A DNA stretch of 64,000 bases, from positions 189,220,169 to 189,284,168 of the forward strand of contig NC_081413.1 of NCBI RefSeq assembly GCF_030272615.1. Reading direction: 5' to 3'. The notes beneath the pieces were generated by a model that saw only the letters and a program-made list of their open reading frames with translations, was not told where the DNA came from and searched no databases. Shown piece by piece: positions 49,761 through 61,162 of this stretch. The position numbers were made by a program, and so were the translations under genes. This DNA comes from Cryptomeria japonica. Lineage: Eukaryota > Streptophyta > Pinopsida > Cupressales > Cupressaceae. Numbering within the stretch: position 1 is the first letter of the stretch; each line of letters opens with the position of its first letter.

Positions 49761-49938
49761 TGAATTAGCTTATTCTGAGCAGTGTGTCTTTTGGGTGGGC
49801 GGTTTTGTTTTCTTATGGGGACTGTGAACAGTAGTTGTGGAGTCTGAATTATTCATAGGTTAATCCATATAAATTGGCATGTGCAGGGCTAACTTTTCAT
49901 TTGAGAGTGAAGTGAGGACTTAAAATCAATGGATTCTT

Positions 49939-49944
49939 TTGACC
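49939..49944 (+). promoter_or_regulatory. W-box upstream of kinase C
   Basis: TTGACC on the plus strand, about 180 bp before the ATG, so in inverted orientation relative to the gene. W-boxes work in both orientations. A single motif is weak evidence. Confidence 0.3.
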
Positions 49945-50167
49945 AATGAAAAACGTGAGAAGAAGAGTGTTGGAAGAGGATTCTAAATATAAGTTGAATG
50001 ATATATAATTGAGGGTGAGTTCCAACTCTCTCTAATGACATAATGTAATTTAATAGTGAATAGTCAATTTTGGTTTATAAAAGGAATACAAGATTTAAAT
50101 ATTTTTATATAAATGAGGATGTCATATTATAATTGATTATTTATAAAATTATTATATTTGTATATTT

Positions 50168-50312
50168 TTTATATTCACTATTGTGGAATCTGGAGGTGTC
50201 CTCACCTAAGTGAGACTAATCCCCTAGCCGGGGACTCAAACTCAAGACCATGGGGAGCATACCCATGCCTTAAGTTGCGATCCACAACCAGGTGAGCTAG
50301 GGCCGAAGCCCA
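50168..50312 (-). mobile_element. tRNA-derived SINE with intact target duplication
   Basis: On the minus strand, TAGCTCACCTGG (50299-50288) is a near-consensus A-box and GAGTTTGAGTCCC (ending near 50230) a near-consensus B-box, spaced as in a tRNA head. The body is about 145 bp with an A-rich tail. A perfect 15-bp direct repeat TATATTTGTATATTT flanks it (50153-50167 and 50313-50327). This is a complete, fairly young insertion. Confidence 0.85.
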
Positions 50313-50327
50313 TATATTTGTATATTT

Positions 50328-53300
50328 GATTTTGTATTATCAAAATATCACTTATTAGAAACACAATTGTTTCAAAAATTACAACAACAAAATTGATCGA
50401 GTTTCACAATCACATTTTGAGTTTTGGAGGTTGTATTAACATTTAATCAAAGTCATTTTTTTAATAAAGAAAATAGATTTATTAATTACCAAAGCTAGGA
50501 GGTTGTAGATGATTTAATTTATTGTATAAATGATGATTATTTGAGTTTTGATTGGACTTATCATAAGTCTTACACACCTACATTAATTAAGTTAAAATAA
50601 CTTTTGAATATATTTTCCTATTGTTTTTCATTTTCAACAAAAATAACTTAAATGCAATTCTTAAAGGGTAATGCAAGAGTTTGACTAGGGAAACATTATT
50701 TTGCAATGCATGCACACTTCATGAACACTTCCATAGAAAAATAAGTGAGAAGAAGGATGCATAATAGCACTTTCATACTCACCATTAATGATAGGTATAT
50801 CTTTGGAAAGATATTAGTTTCTTGCTAGTTTTCAAATCTCCTTTGTTATTGTTGTTTGATTATGTGGGGAACCATTCTATAAATAAGTATTTTTTTAATT
50901 TTTAAGTCTTTTTGTTAGCATGGTCTCGTTTTTGGGGAATTTCTTAACTTTACCATTAGTACTTGATATATCTTTGATAATGGCACCACTTAGCTTTGGA
51001 TATTTTTAAGTTAAATATTTACCTATAATACCCTTGTGCATTAGCTCAAATCCTTTGTTGTGTATATATTTATATTCTTGTCACCTTTCCAAAGTTCATA
51101 TTCTTATTGTATTAGGGTTTAACTATTTTCTTTAGGATTTTATAAATATGTTACAATTCCCTACAATTTTAGATCCCTAACATTCAAGTGATTTTCAAAG
51201 TTTTGAGGTTTTCATGTAATAAATGCAAACTAACATTTAAAAAATAAATCTCATTGAATATATGCTTAAGATCCCCACTTTATTGACATCACAACTCAAA
51301 GTTCCCATGTTACTTGATGCATTTGTAGTGGTATCACTATAGTTTAAGTAACTACATTGAATTTTCCTACAAATCTCCTACAAAACTCTTATGTATTAGT
51401 TCAAATGCATTAGCATCACTTAGCATCCATATTTTTTCATTATTGTCACCTTGTTAGCATATATATATATATATATATATCGTATTTTGTACTAATGTGT
51501 ACATTACTTATTGTTGATAAGTAGAGATACAATCTATTCTTGAGCACATGAGGTTTGATTAATAGAAACCTATTGTCAATTATGAGATTGGTTCTTCATC
51601 TTCCTAGTATGATAAAAGAGGCGGATTGTTCAATTATATTTTATAGTCATTATGTTTAGACATTTTTTATATGTCTCATTACATGTAGGTACAGTGGTAA
51701 TAGTGTAGAGTTATGTAACACTCTTGGCTAGCAAAATATTTTATAGACAAAACACATCATATGTCAGGTTTACAACCCATTATGACCCTATAAAATCCTA
51801 ATTTCTTGAGATGAATTTCCATTTACATTTCCACTCATATTAATTAAATGAAGTTAGGATTAGGTCCTTATTTGGAGAACTTAAAAAAGGGCACAAGATA
51901 GCCCCCCTTGATTTGATTGTGACGAATGTTAGGCCCCTAAGAAAAAATGGAAGTTAGTTAAGATAGGGTGCACAAATTATCCATTTATAACATGTATAAT
52001 TTTATATTTCTTTTTATAAAAGTGGCTATTCAAATCTTAATTATTCATGAAAATTGGATTCCTTGAAAAATTCTAATAGTTTTCAGAGACAAATTGCAAA
52101 ATTTTGTTAATTTAGGAGAAATTTGTGGTCCATTAAAATTTAATGTAAATGTAAACTTTAAAGGCCAAAAAAATAGTTTAAAATAATGTAATTTTGAAAA
52201 ACTGATTGTACCCTTATGTTTTTTATGAAAATAATTTTTTGTTCACTATAAATTTGTAAAAAATGATATGTTAACAATTTATAGAAAAAAGAAGCTCCTT
52301 TTCAAACTTTGAGAAGACTAGTGATTAACCAATCATGACCTAGTGGTTAGGTAATCATGATTAGGAAATTAAGAAACTATAGCTTGACAGTGCACTGAGG
52401 GTGACCAAGTGGTTAAGGAACGATGACTTGATTGTTAGGAGCTTCATTTGAGTGATTACTTGGTGGTTAGTAAATTAAATAGCTATTTTGATTGCTTCTT
52501 GGTGTTGGAGTAATTAGGTAATCACATTTGTAATTATTTAATCATTCATTAATTACGTAGGCCCCCTATTGCTTTATTACACTTAAGCTAAACATAAGAG
52601 TGCTTTTCTATAGTTAGATTAAGCTATATTTAGGTCATTTTGTCTTAATTCATTAGATGAGGACAATTGTCATTATCTAACTTAATCCTCATCTAGTTGA
52701 ATTCAAATAATTATTCAATATAGGTTAATCTATTATTAAATGCTTGTGTGGATCAACTCATCTTTCTCAAGGTTGCATAATACTCAATCATAGATTTTTT
52801 TAGATGTGGTAAGTGTGTAAGGTGAAAAATGATGATGACAAACTATTGCGAAACCACAAAAGATCCAACCACAACAAACCCTAGTTTTACAATAAAGCAT
52901 TCACAATACACCAATGAAGAAACCTAAGAACATGCAAATCAACAAATTGAAACAATAACACCATTCACATGCCAAGTAGGGTTTGATCTCCATTGTCTCC
53001 TATCTCCATTGATCTTGTTTGATATATTGACTCTCAGATATTTGTATTGTGCACAAGAGCTCAACAAAGAACGAATTTTGGTTGTAAAGTTGCTTGATCG
53101 CAAGAAATCTTGATAAACACATTAGGATTAGAAGGATAAAATTATATAGAAGACACTTTAGAAAAAGGAGGGATAGGATTAAGAGGTGAAAGAAATAAAT
53201 GGCTGGCTAGGATTAAAGGGTAGGCATAGAAAATGACAAAATAATAAGAGGGTAATTAGGAAAAATAATAAAATAATGAAGGGGTAGGTAGAGGAAAATT

Positions 53301-53330
53301 AAGAGATAAATGACATGTCTCATAGAATGA
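50328..53330. other. Non-coding spacer before element copy 2
   Basis: AT-rich, no gene. It holds an (AT)n run at 51459-51480. Around 52335-52500 a motif like AGTGGTTAGGTAATCATGA recurs about three times in degenerate form. The last few hundred bases look like old repeat DNA into which copy 2 inserted. Confidence 0.4.
51459..51480. repeat. (AT)n microsatellite
   Basis: About 22 bp of alternating A and T. Confidence 0.9.
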
Positions 53331-53371
53331 GGGTAAGTGCACAAAGTTGTGGTACCAAAAAGGTGCCACTT
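53331..53371 (+). repeat. Left terminal inverted repeat, copy 2
   Basis: Matches the left TIR of copy 1 with two differences in the first 32 bases. Confidence 0.85.
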
Positions 53372-53899
53372 TTTACCTTTTCATAAAAAATGCATCATTG
53401 GCATGAAAAGGTCGTCCAAACCTTCGGGTTGGATGCCCTAGGAAAAACCAACCCAAAGGGTTAGTATTTTCCCATGCAAAACATTTGGCGAGCGCCATAT
53501 TTTTGAATTTTCACATTTGGCGCTCCACAAATGTGAAAAGTCATTTTTTTCATTTGGTTGGCGCCAAATTTGGCATGCGCCAATGTGAAAAGTCATTTTT
53601 TACATTTGAAGGTTTTGTGAGTGTGCAGATTTCCCATTTTGGGCACAAGTTATACCCATCCCGGAAGGAGAATATATACATGAAATATAACATTTAAGTA
53701 TAAGAATCTTATACTTTAAGTTATATTTCATGTATATATTGGCAGGATGTTTGAGAGTGGTTTCAACACTATAGGAGTTATAATGTAGATTCTAGTTTTT
53801 AGAGGATCATATAAAATTTCAGACAACCAAATTTCAGTAATCAGCATATCAAATTTTAATAATCAACATGCTCCTATTAGCATTCTTTAGCTATGTAGA

Positions 53900-55406
53900 T
53901 CTGACTCTCTTTATCTTCCCCAAACTCTAGACCTATCTCTATCCCTCTCTATCTCTCTCTAACTTCCCTCTCCCCTCTTTAGGTATATCCCACCCTCTCT
54001 ATCTTTTGTTCCTTCCTTAATTCCATATGTATCCTTGACTCCCTCCCTCTCTCTTCTTCTTTCTCATTCTCTTATTATTTCTCTCCCCTCCCTCTCCATT
54101 CTCTTGGTCACTACCTATCCCTTCTATCCTCTCTCTCCCCATATATAGGGCTTTCTCTCCCTTCCTATTCACGTCATTACCTCTCCCTCCCTATATTATT
54201 ATCAACCTCTCACCCACCCTCTAGGTTTCTAACATATCTAATTGTCCACCCTCTAGTTCTCTTCCTCCATCTCCATCTTTATCTCCCTCTCCCTTACTCC
54301 TATCCATTTATGAACTCTCTCCCTCTATTCTCTCTCTCTAAACCTATCTACTTCATCATTCCTTAGGTATTTGAATTCCTCCATGTCTACCTCTCCATCT
54401 ATCCCCTCTTAGTCATCTCTTTACTCTTCTATCTATTCCCTCTCTCCATTGTCTAGGTCGTCACCTCTCAATCCTACCATCTCTCCCTCTCAAATTTATA
54501 GGTTTCTCCCTCATTACCTCTCCACATATCTACCTATCCATCAATATCTCATTAGGAACCCATCTCTATGACCCCCCCTCTCTCTCATCTAGGTATTTAA
54601 CCTCTCTCTCACACTCTACATATCTCATCTCTCTATTTATCCCCTCTCTAGTTCTCTCCCCTCCTCTACATCTATCACCCCTTACCCATCTCCCTTTATA
54701 AACTTTCTCCTTTGTTTATCTCTCCTATAACCTCTTTATCTTCCATAAACTCTAGACCTATTACTCTCCCTTTCTCTCTATTTCTTCTCTCTCTCTCTTT
54801 CCCTCTCTAGGTCTCTCTTATACTCTCTCCCTTTCTCTCTCTCTCACCTTACCTCCTTATCTCCATATCTATCCTTCCCTCCCTCCATATCTCTTCTCCT
54901 CCTATTGTTTCTCTCCACTCTCTCTTTGTTCTCTTGATCACTACCTATCCCTCCCAACCTCTATCTCCATACCTGTTTTTATCTCTTATTTTCTTCTCTC
55001 TCTCTCACCTATCTACCCCATCCCTCTTTAGGTCTCTTAGTCACCCCCTACCCAACTTTCCATCTACTCTTATCTCTCTCTTTCTCTTTATTCTTCACAC
55101 TCTCCTCTTCTCTCTCCCTCCCCTCTCCAGGTCATCACCTCTTCCTCCCCGATATAGTATTTAGATAATGGGTTGTAGGATATAAGATTAACGGTATAAG
55201 ATACAAGATTGATGATACATAGTTTAGGGAACATAGGGTTGAGGGTAGTGGTCATAATTATTCCTCCCTCTATCTCTCCATCTTCCTCTCTCTCTTCTCT
55301 CTCACCTCTCTCTCCTCTCCCTAAGTATCTCCCTCCCTCTCTGTCTCCCCGTTCCTTACCCTCATATATATCTTCCTTACTCTCATATATATCTTCCTTA
55401 CTCTCG

Positions 55407-55409
<3 letters not shown>
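53900..55409. repeat. Pyrimidine-rich left arm, copy 2
   Basis: Same CT-rich phrases as 18560-20394. It is interrupted at about 55157-55262 by about 105 bp of ordinary AT-rich sequence (near TATAAGATTAACGGTATAAG). Just before the CT run, a 22-bp phrase (CTCATATATATCTTCCTTA) is repeated in tandem. Confidence 0.8.

Positions 55410-55487
<78 letters not shown>
55410..55487. repeat. (CT)n microsatellite
   Basis: 78 bp of perfect CT directly abutting the satellite. It probably arose by expansion at the arm/satellite junction. Confidence 0.95.
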
Positions 55488-55489
<2 letters not shown>

Positions 55490-57020
55490 TAAGGGGTCAT
55501 ATGGTGTCCTATGACCCTTTAGGACACGATATGACCCCTTAGGACACGATATGACCCCTTAGGACACCATATGGTGTCATTATGGGTTGTATGGTGTCCT
55601 AAGCGGTCATTAGGTGTCTTTTGACCCCTTAGGACACCATATGACCCCTTAGGTGTCGTTAGGGATCATATTGTGTCCTAAGGGGTCATATAGGGTCATA
55701 TGGTGTCATATGACCCCTTAGGACACCATATGACCCCTTAGGTGTCATTAGGGGTCATATTGTGTCCTAAGGGGTCATATTGTGTCCTATGACCATTTAG
55801 GACACCATATGACCCCTGAGGACATCATATGGTGTCGTTATGGGTTGTATTGTGTCCTAAGGGGTCATATGGTGTGCCCTTAGGGCACGATATGACTCCT
55901 TAGGTGTCGTCAGGGGTCATATTATGTCCTAAGGGGTCATATGGTGTCTTATGACCCCCTAGGTTACCACTTGGTATCGTTATGGGTCATATGGTATCCT
56001 AAGAGGTTATATAGTGTCTTATGAACCCTTAGGACACCATATGGTGTCGTTATGGGTCGTATGGTGTGCTAAGGGGTCATATGGTGTTTTATGACCCCTT
56101 AGGACACCATATGGTGTCATTATAAGTTGTTTGGTGTGCTAAATGGCCATATGGTGTCCTATGACCCCGTAAGGGGTTGTTAAGGGTCATAGTGTCGTAA
56201 GGGGTCATATGGTGTCCTATGACCCCTTAGGACACCATATGACCCCTTAGGACACAATATGGTATCGTTATGGGTTGTATGGTGTCCTATGATCCCTTAG
56301 GACACCATATGACCCCTTAGGACACAATATGGTGTCGTTATGGGTCGTATGGTGTCCTATAACCCCTTAGGACACCATATGACCTCTTAGGTGTTGTTAG
56401 GGATCATATTGTGTCCTAACGGGTCATTTGGTGTGTTATGACCCCTTAAGACATAATATGACCCCTTAGGACACCTTATGTTGTCATTATGGGTCGTATG
56501 GTATCTTAAGGGGTCATATGGTGTCCTAAGGGATCATAGGACATCATAGGACCATACTGACACCATATGGTGTACTAGGGGGTCATATGGTGTCCTAAGG
56601 GGTCATAAGACACCATACGAACCATACGCACACCATATGGTGTACTAAGGGATAATATGGTGTCCTAAGGGGTCATAGGACACCATATGACCCCTTAGGA
56701 TACAATATGACCTCTAATGACACCTAAGGGGTCATATGGTGTCCTATGATCACTTAGGACACCATATGGTGTTGTTATGGGTCGTATGGTAACCTTAGAG
56801 GTCATATGGTGTCCTATGATCCCTTAGGACACCATATGACCCCTTTGGTGTTGTTAGGGGTCATATTGTGTCCTAAGGGGTCATATGGTGTCCTATGACC
56901 CCTTAGGACACCATATGGTGTCGTTATGGGTTGTATGGTGTCCTAAGGGGTCATATGGTGTCCTATGAGCCCTTAGGACACCATATGACCTATTACGTGT
57001 TGTTACGAGTCATAAGATAT
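55488..57020. repeat. Two-way 20-bp satellite array, copy 2
   Basis: Same hinge (CATATG) and 14-mer (GTGTCCTAAGGGGT or its reverse complement) as copy 1. Forms with GTGTCCTATGACCCC and GTGTCGTTATGGGT are relatively common here, as they are in the last third of the copy 1 array. Confidence 0.9.
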
Positions 57021-58340
57021 GGGGAAAGAGAGATGAGAGACCTCGATGACAAGAGAGAGGATTAAGACAGATAGAGGAGGCGAGAGAGAGGTGAGTAATG
57101 AGACTTGATGTAGAGGTAGATAGGTGGAGAAGAAGGAAGTGAGAAACCTAGAGAGGGGAGAGAGAAATTTGATGCCATAGAATGTAGAGAGAGAATACAA
57201 GAGGAATAGAGAATAAAAAAGTGGGGGAGTGAGATATATATGGGGGTATGTATGGATGGGGAGATAGAGAGGGAGAGGGGAAGAAAGGAAGAGAGATACG
57301 TAGAGAGGGGAGGGAGGGAGAAGATAAGAGATAGAAGAAAAAAGAGAGGAGTAAGAGGGGACAAATGGAGAGGTAGACATGAAGTGAGAGACCTATGGAA
57401 GAAGGAGATAAAGAGGTTAGGGGAGGAAGAGAAGAGGAGGGAGTTCATAAAGGGATAGGGTTAAGGAGGAGGGAGCGAGAGATAGAGAGGGAGAGAGAGA
57501 ACTATAGAGGGGACATATAGATAGGTGAGAGACCTAGATTGCGAGAGAGGAGTGAGATAGATAGAGGGGGATAAAGAGAGGTGGGTATCAAGACCTATAT
57601 GAAAAGGTAGATAGGTGGAGAGTAAGGGAGGGAGAAACCTAGAGAGGGGAGAGAGGGCGGGTTGGAGAGTTAATGAGCTAGACAATGAAGATAGAGAATA
57701 AGAGAGGAAAAGAGATAATGAGAGAGTGGGGGAAGGAGATATAAATGGAGAGGGGAAGAAAGGAAGGGAGAGATCTAGAGAGGGAAGGGAGAGAGAAGAG
57801 AAGAGATAGAAGAACAAAGAGATGAGTAAGAGGGGATGGATGGAGAGGTAGAAATGGAGGGAGTGAGAGACCTAAAGAATGAGGAGATGGGTCTAGGTTT
57901 GGAGAGAGAGAAGAGAGGGAGAGTGTTCATAAATAGATAGGGGCAAGGGAAAGGGAGAGAAAGGTGGAGAGGGAGGGAGAGAACTAGAACGTGGACAATT
58001 AGATAAGTGAGAATCCTAGAGGAGGAGAGAGATGTGGGTAATAATATAGGGAGGGAGAGGTAGTGAGGTGAATAGGGAGGGAAGGAGAGCCCTAGATATG
58101 GGGAGAGAGAGGATACAAGGGTGTGAACAAGAGAAACAAGTGGGAGGGGAGAGAAATAATAAGAGAGTGAGAGAGAAGAGAGATGAAGGGAGTCAAGGAT
58201 ATAAATTAGGGTACAAGGAAATGATGAAAGGTAGAGAGGGTGGGATATACCTAGAGAGGGGAGAGAGAAGTGAGAGAGACAAGAGAGGGAGAGAGATAGG
58301 TGTAGAGTTTAGGGAAGATAAAGATAGTAAGATACAGATC
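57021..58340. repeat. Purine-rich right arm, copy 2
   Basis: AG-rich on the plus strand. From AAGGAGGAGGGAG at about 57470 onward it is closely similar to copy 1 from 25771. The first 440 bp have no counterpart in copy 1, showing that the copy 1 arm was cut back. Confidence 0.85.
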
Positions 58341-59365
58341 TAAAGAATGCTAATAGGAGCATGTTGATTATTGAAATTTGACTAAGTATGAAAATCAATA
58401 TGATCCTCTAAAAACTAGAATCTACATTATAACTCCTACAAAGTTGAAACCATGCCCAAGTTGAAAAATTTGTATCACAAAATCTTCAAATTGGGCAATG
58501 CAGGACATTTGGCGCTCGCGAAATGGTCTGCATTGGAAACCACCAACCCTTTGGGTTGTACTGTACATGGGCATCCAACCCAAAGGGTTGGATGACCATT
58601 TCAGGCCTGAGACGTGTTTTTAACATAAGATTATAGAATTTCACATATTTTTGGCCGTGCTCTCCATCAGGTTTGCACACGTTTCAATAAAACTAAAAAA
58701 AAAACACCATAGAGACCTCAATCTCTCTCTTAGCTATCCAAGCATGTAATTCTTTTCACATTTTGATTTTGTTAAGGCTTTCATCTATAATTTCTTTTGT
58801 TAGTGTGTCCGTTTTTGGTCAAAAACCAACATGCACTATTATGGGTATAGTTTTTTATATGTTCATCGGATTTTGAAGAAACTTACATTTTTAGAAACTA
58901 GACTCCATTATACACAATTTAAAACAATTTTTTTTTTTATTTTCGACTAGTTTTCAATGATTTTAGGGGGGAGCATGCTCAAATTTCTATTTTTTCAGGA
59001 TGTGTCCACTTCGAAAATTAGTAAAAAATCATATACTCATTAAAAAATTAGCCAAAAAATTTGGCATAAAATACAAGGTGTTAGCTAATTTCTCACCAAA
59101 GAGATTTTAAAAATTCAAAAAAAAAAAAGTTAATATTTCAAGGGGGGCACAACAGACGCTATGTTATGTTTTTTGCATAAAAACAGGACCACTTTTTGTG
59201 GCCCCCCTTTTTGAAGCCCTTAATCTCCACCATTTTCAAAAAAAATTAGTAGTTTAGAAAGTAGACTCGAAGCACTCTGACTCTTATTCTTATTGCATCT
59301 TCAAATTTGGAGTGTAACTATGTTCAATTTGTCGTTGACGTTCAGAGTTTGCTAATTTCAGAAAA
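58341..59365. other. Right inner and right-only blocks, copy 2
   Basis: Homologous to 26656-27875, but with most of the ATTTGGCG palindromes and the ATATATACATG pair deleted (one TTTGGCGCTCGCGAAA unit remains near 58507). The GGTTGG palindrome pair and the hairpin at about 59142-59208 are kept. Confidence 0.7.
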
Positions 59366-59416
59366 AAGTGGCATCTTAAAACCCCCTTTTGGTACCACAA
59401 CTTGGTGCACATACCC
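59366..59416 (-). repeat. Right terminal inverted repeat, copy 2
   Basis: The reverse complement begins GGGTATGTGCACCAAGTTGT, identical to the right TIR of copy 1 over the first 32 bases. Confidence 0.85.
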
Positions 59417-61162
59417 ATGAAAAAGCTAATGAATTAATACAGGAATTGGGACCAATTAAATAAATAAAATATTTATTTAATTTAGGGAAAGATAATTTAG
59501 GTGTCTACATTTTGCCCCTCTTTGAGACAATGTAGCCCGTTGTGTTGTTTCAAAGAAGATAAACTAATACAAAGTTGCCCCAAGAAGAGAATGATATGAG
59601 CCCTCGAGAGATTGGATGAATTTTTTTGAAAAAAATGCAAACAATCTCTAGATAAGAGAGAAAGGCTAGAAAAGTGAAGGATAAAAGGTGAAACTGTGTA
59701 TATGCAATGATGGCTCGTATAGGCTTGGCCTTAGTACGTATGTGTTTAGGTAGGCTGAAATCAACAATTCTATGATAGAAATACACTGTCAATTGGATAA
59801 ACTGTTGAGATGACTCACTCAAATAGGTGCCCTAGGGAAGACAAATTGAAAACAAGGCTAAAATTGGAAACCATGTGATAGACATGCATCACCAATTAGT
59901 TAAGAGACATAGATGATTCACTCAATAGGTGCCCTAGCGAGGATAGGATAAAATTGCTAAGAAGGTCTAGGATAAGCCGTCCCCACCCCCCGCCCCCCCC
60001 AAAAAAAAAAATGGGAAAGGAAATTTATACATACCTTGAATTTGGGAGACTTGGTCTTCTCAGAGTTTCGACTGAACCACTTAAGCACCCAACTGGTAAA
60101 TGGTGGGGGCTGAGAAATTGAGAAATCTTATAATAAACATTTTGGCTGAAACCTATGTGCCATTAGGCGCCACGCGGATACCAAATAGTTTCGATCGAAT
60201 CCGTTTCTTTAGAAACTATTTGGCTGGCCTCAAGTGCGACACAACTTGGTGCTTTCTCCCCTTAATATTGCATGCTTTCTTTAGCAATTGGTTTAGTAAA
60301 CACTACCCCTAGGTGAAAGACTCCTCCATATTGGGATTCCTTGCTCGAGCTTTCCCTCCTATTACAATCTCGAGTTATTCACACACTTATTTTGGACTTT
60401 CCTAGTGGCCTAAAGCACACTTGGACTTGGATTCTCTACATTTTCTTGCCCTTTCATCTCAGTGGATCTATTACTTAAAGACTTTCCATGCTTGGGATGT
60501 CATTCAAAGACTAACTTACATTACTAATTACAAAATTTAGAATTTCTTCAAAACCATTATTCTTTTTCAATTCTAAAGACTAAAATCAATATCTTTAATG
60601 ATAAGAGTATCTCTTAACAATTCTCTATTGATGATTTTTTTTTTTTTTTCAAATCTAAACAAGTAGAACTTACTCGATCACTAGAGGAATACTCCTCACA
60701 CCATGAGTAGAATTTTGCCCAAAAGCACACCTTAAAGATAACCAAGTAATAGTAGAACAATTATTTTTCCTCTCATCATTAATAAAGGATTTGGAGCTTA
60801 CTTTCAATTGAAAAGTTCGGTGGTTGTCTCTAAACTAAAAAGGATATAAACACAAAAGTGATTATTCCTACTTTCTCAAACGTGTCGAAATCTTACAGCA
60901 AAAAATTGTTTGCTCTCGGTGTGGGAATTCAGAGAAGCGAAGTTTCTTTTTTGACTTGACCGTGAATGGTCGTTGTGGGGTATGGATTCTGATGCTTGCG
61001 TGAGAGGACGAGTTATTCTATGTACACGAGTTATTCCACCCGCATTAAGCAATTCTACACAAAACTGGCCAAACTTTTCATTGAGAATGAGGTTTGTGAA
61101 GTGAGGTATGAAATGAGGAGTCAACGTCTAAATTAAAAGATTCAAAGTTTATAGATTAGTTT
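59417..61162. other. Non-coding repeat-like spacer
   Basis: Includes a C-run and A-run at 59988-60011. The 70-codon ORF at 60100-60312 and the minus-strand ORFs match nothing I recognise. The block at about 59480-59540 (GTGTCTACATTTTGCCCCTC) has the look of LTR or dispersed-repeat sequence. No gene supported. Confidence 0.35.

Larger units (their letters stand above)
53331..59416. mobile_element. Giant satellite-carrying TIR element, copy 2
   Basis: 6.1 kb, same layout as 18017-27926. Begins GGGTAAGTGCACAAAGTTGT and ends with the reverse complement of GGGTATGTGCACCAAGTTGT. Flanked by the 4-bp direct repeat ATGA (53327-53330 and 59417-59420), different from the TTAT of copy 1, so the copies moved independently. 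The satellite core is shorter (1.5 kb) and the right purine-rich arm longer. No protein-coding capacity. Confidence 0.85.

Noticed and set aside
60100-60312. 70-codon ORF as a gene
   Set aside because: No known domain, no exon structure, and it sits in repeat-like DNA between two mobile elements.
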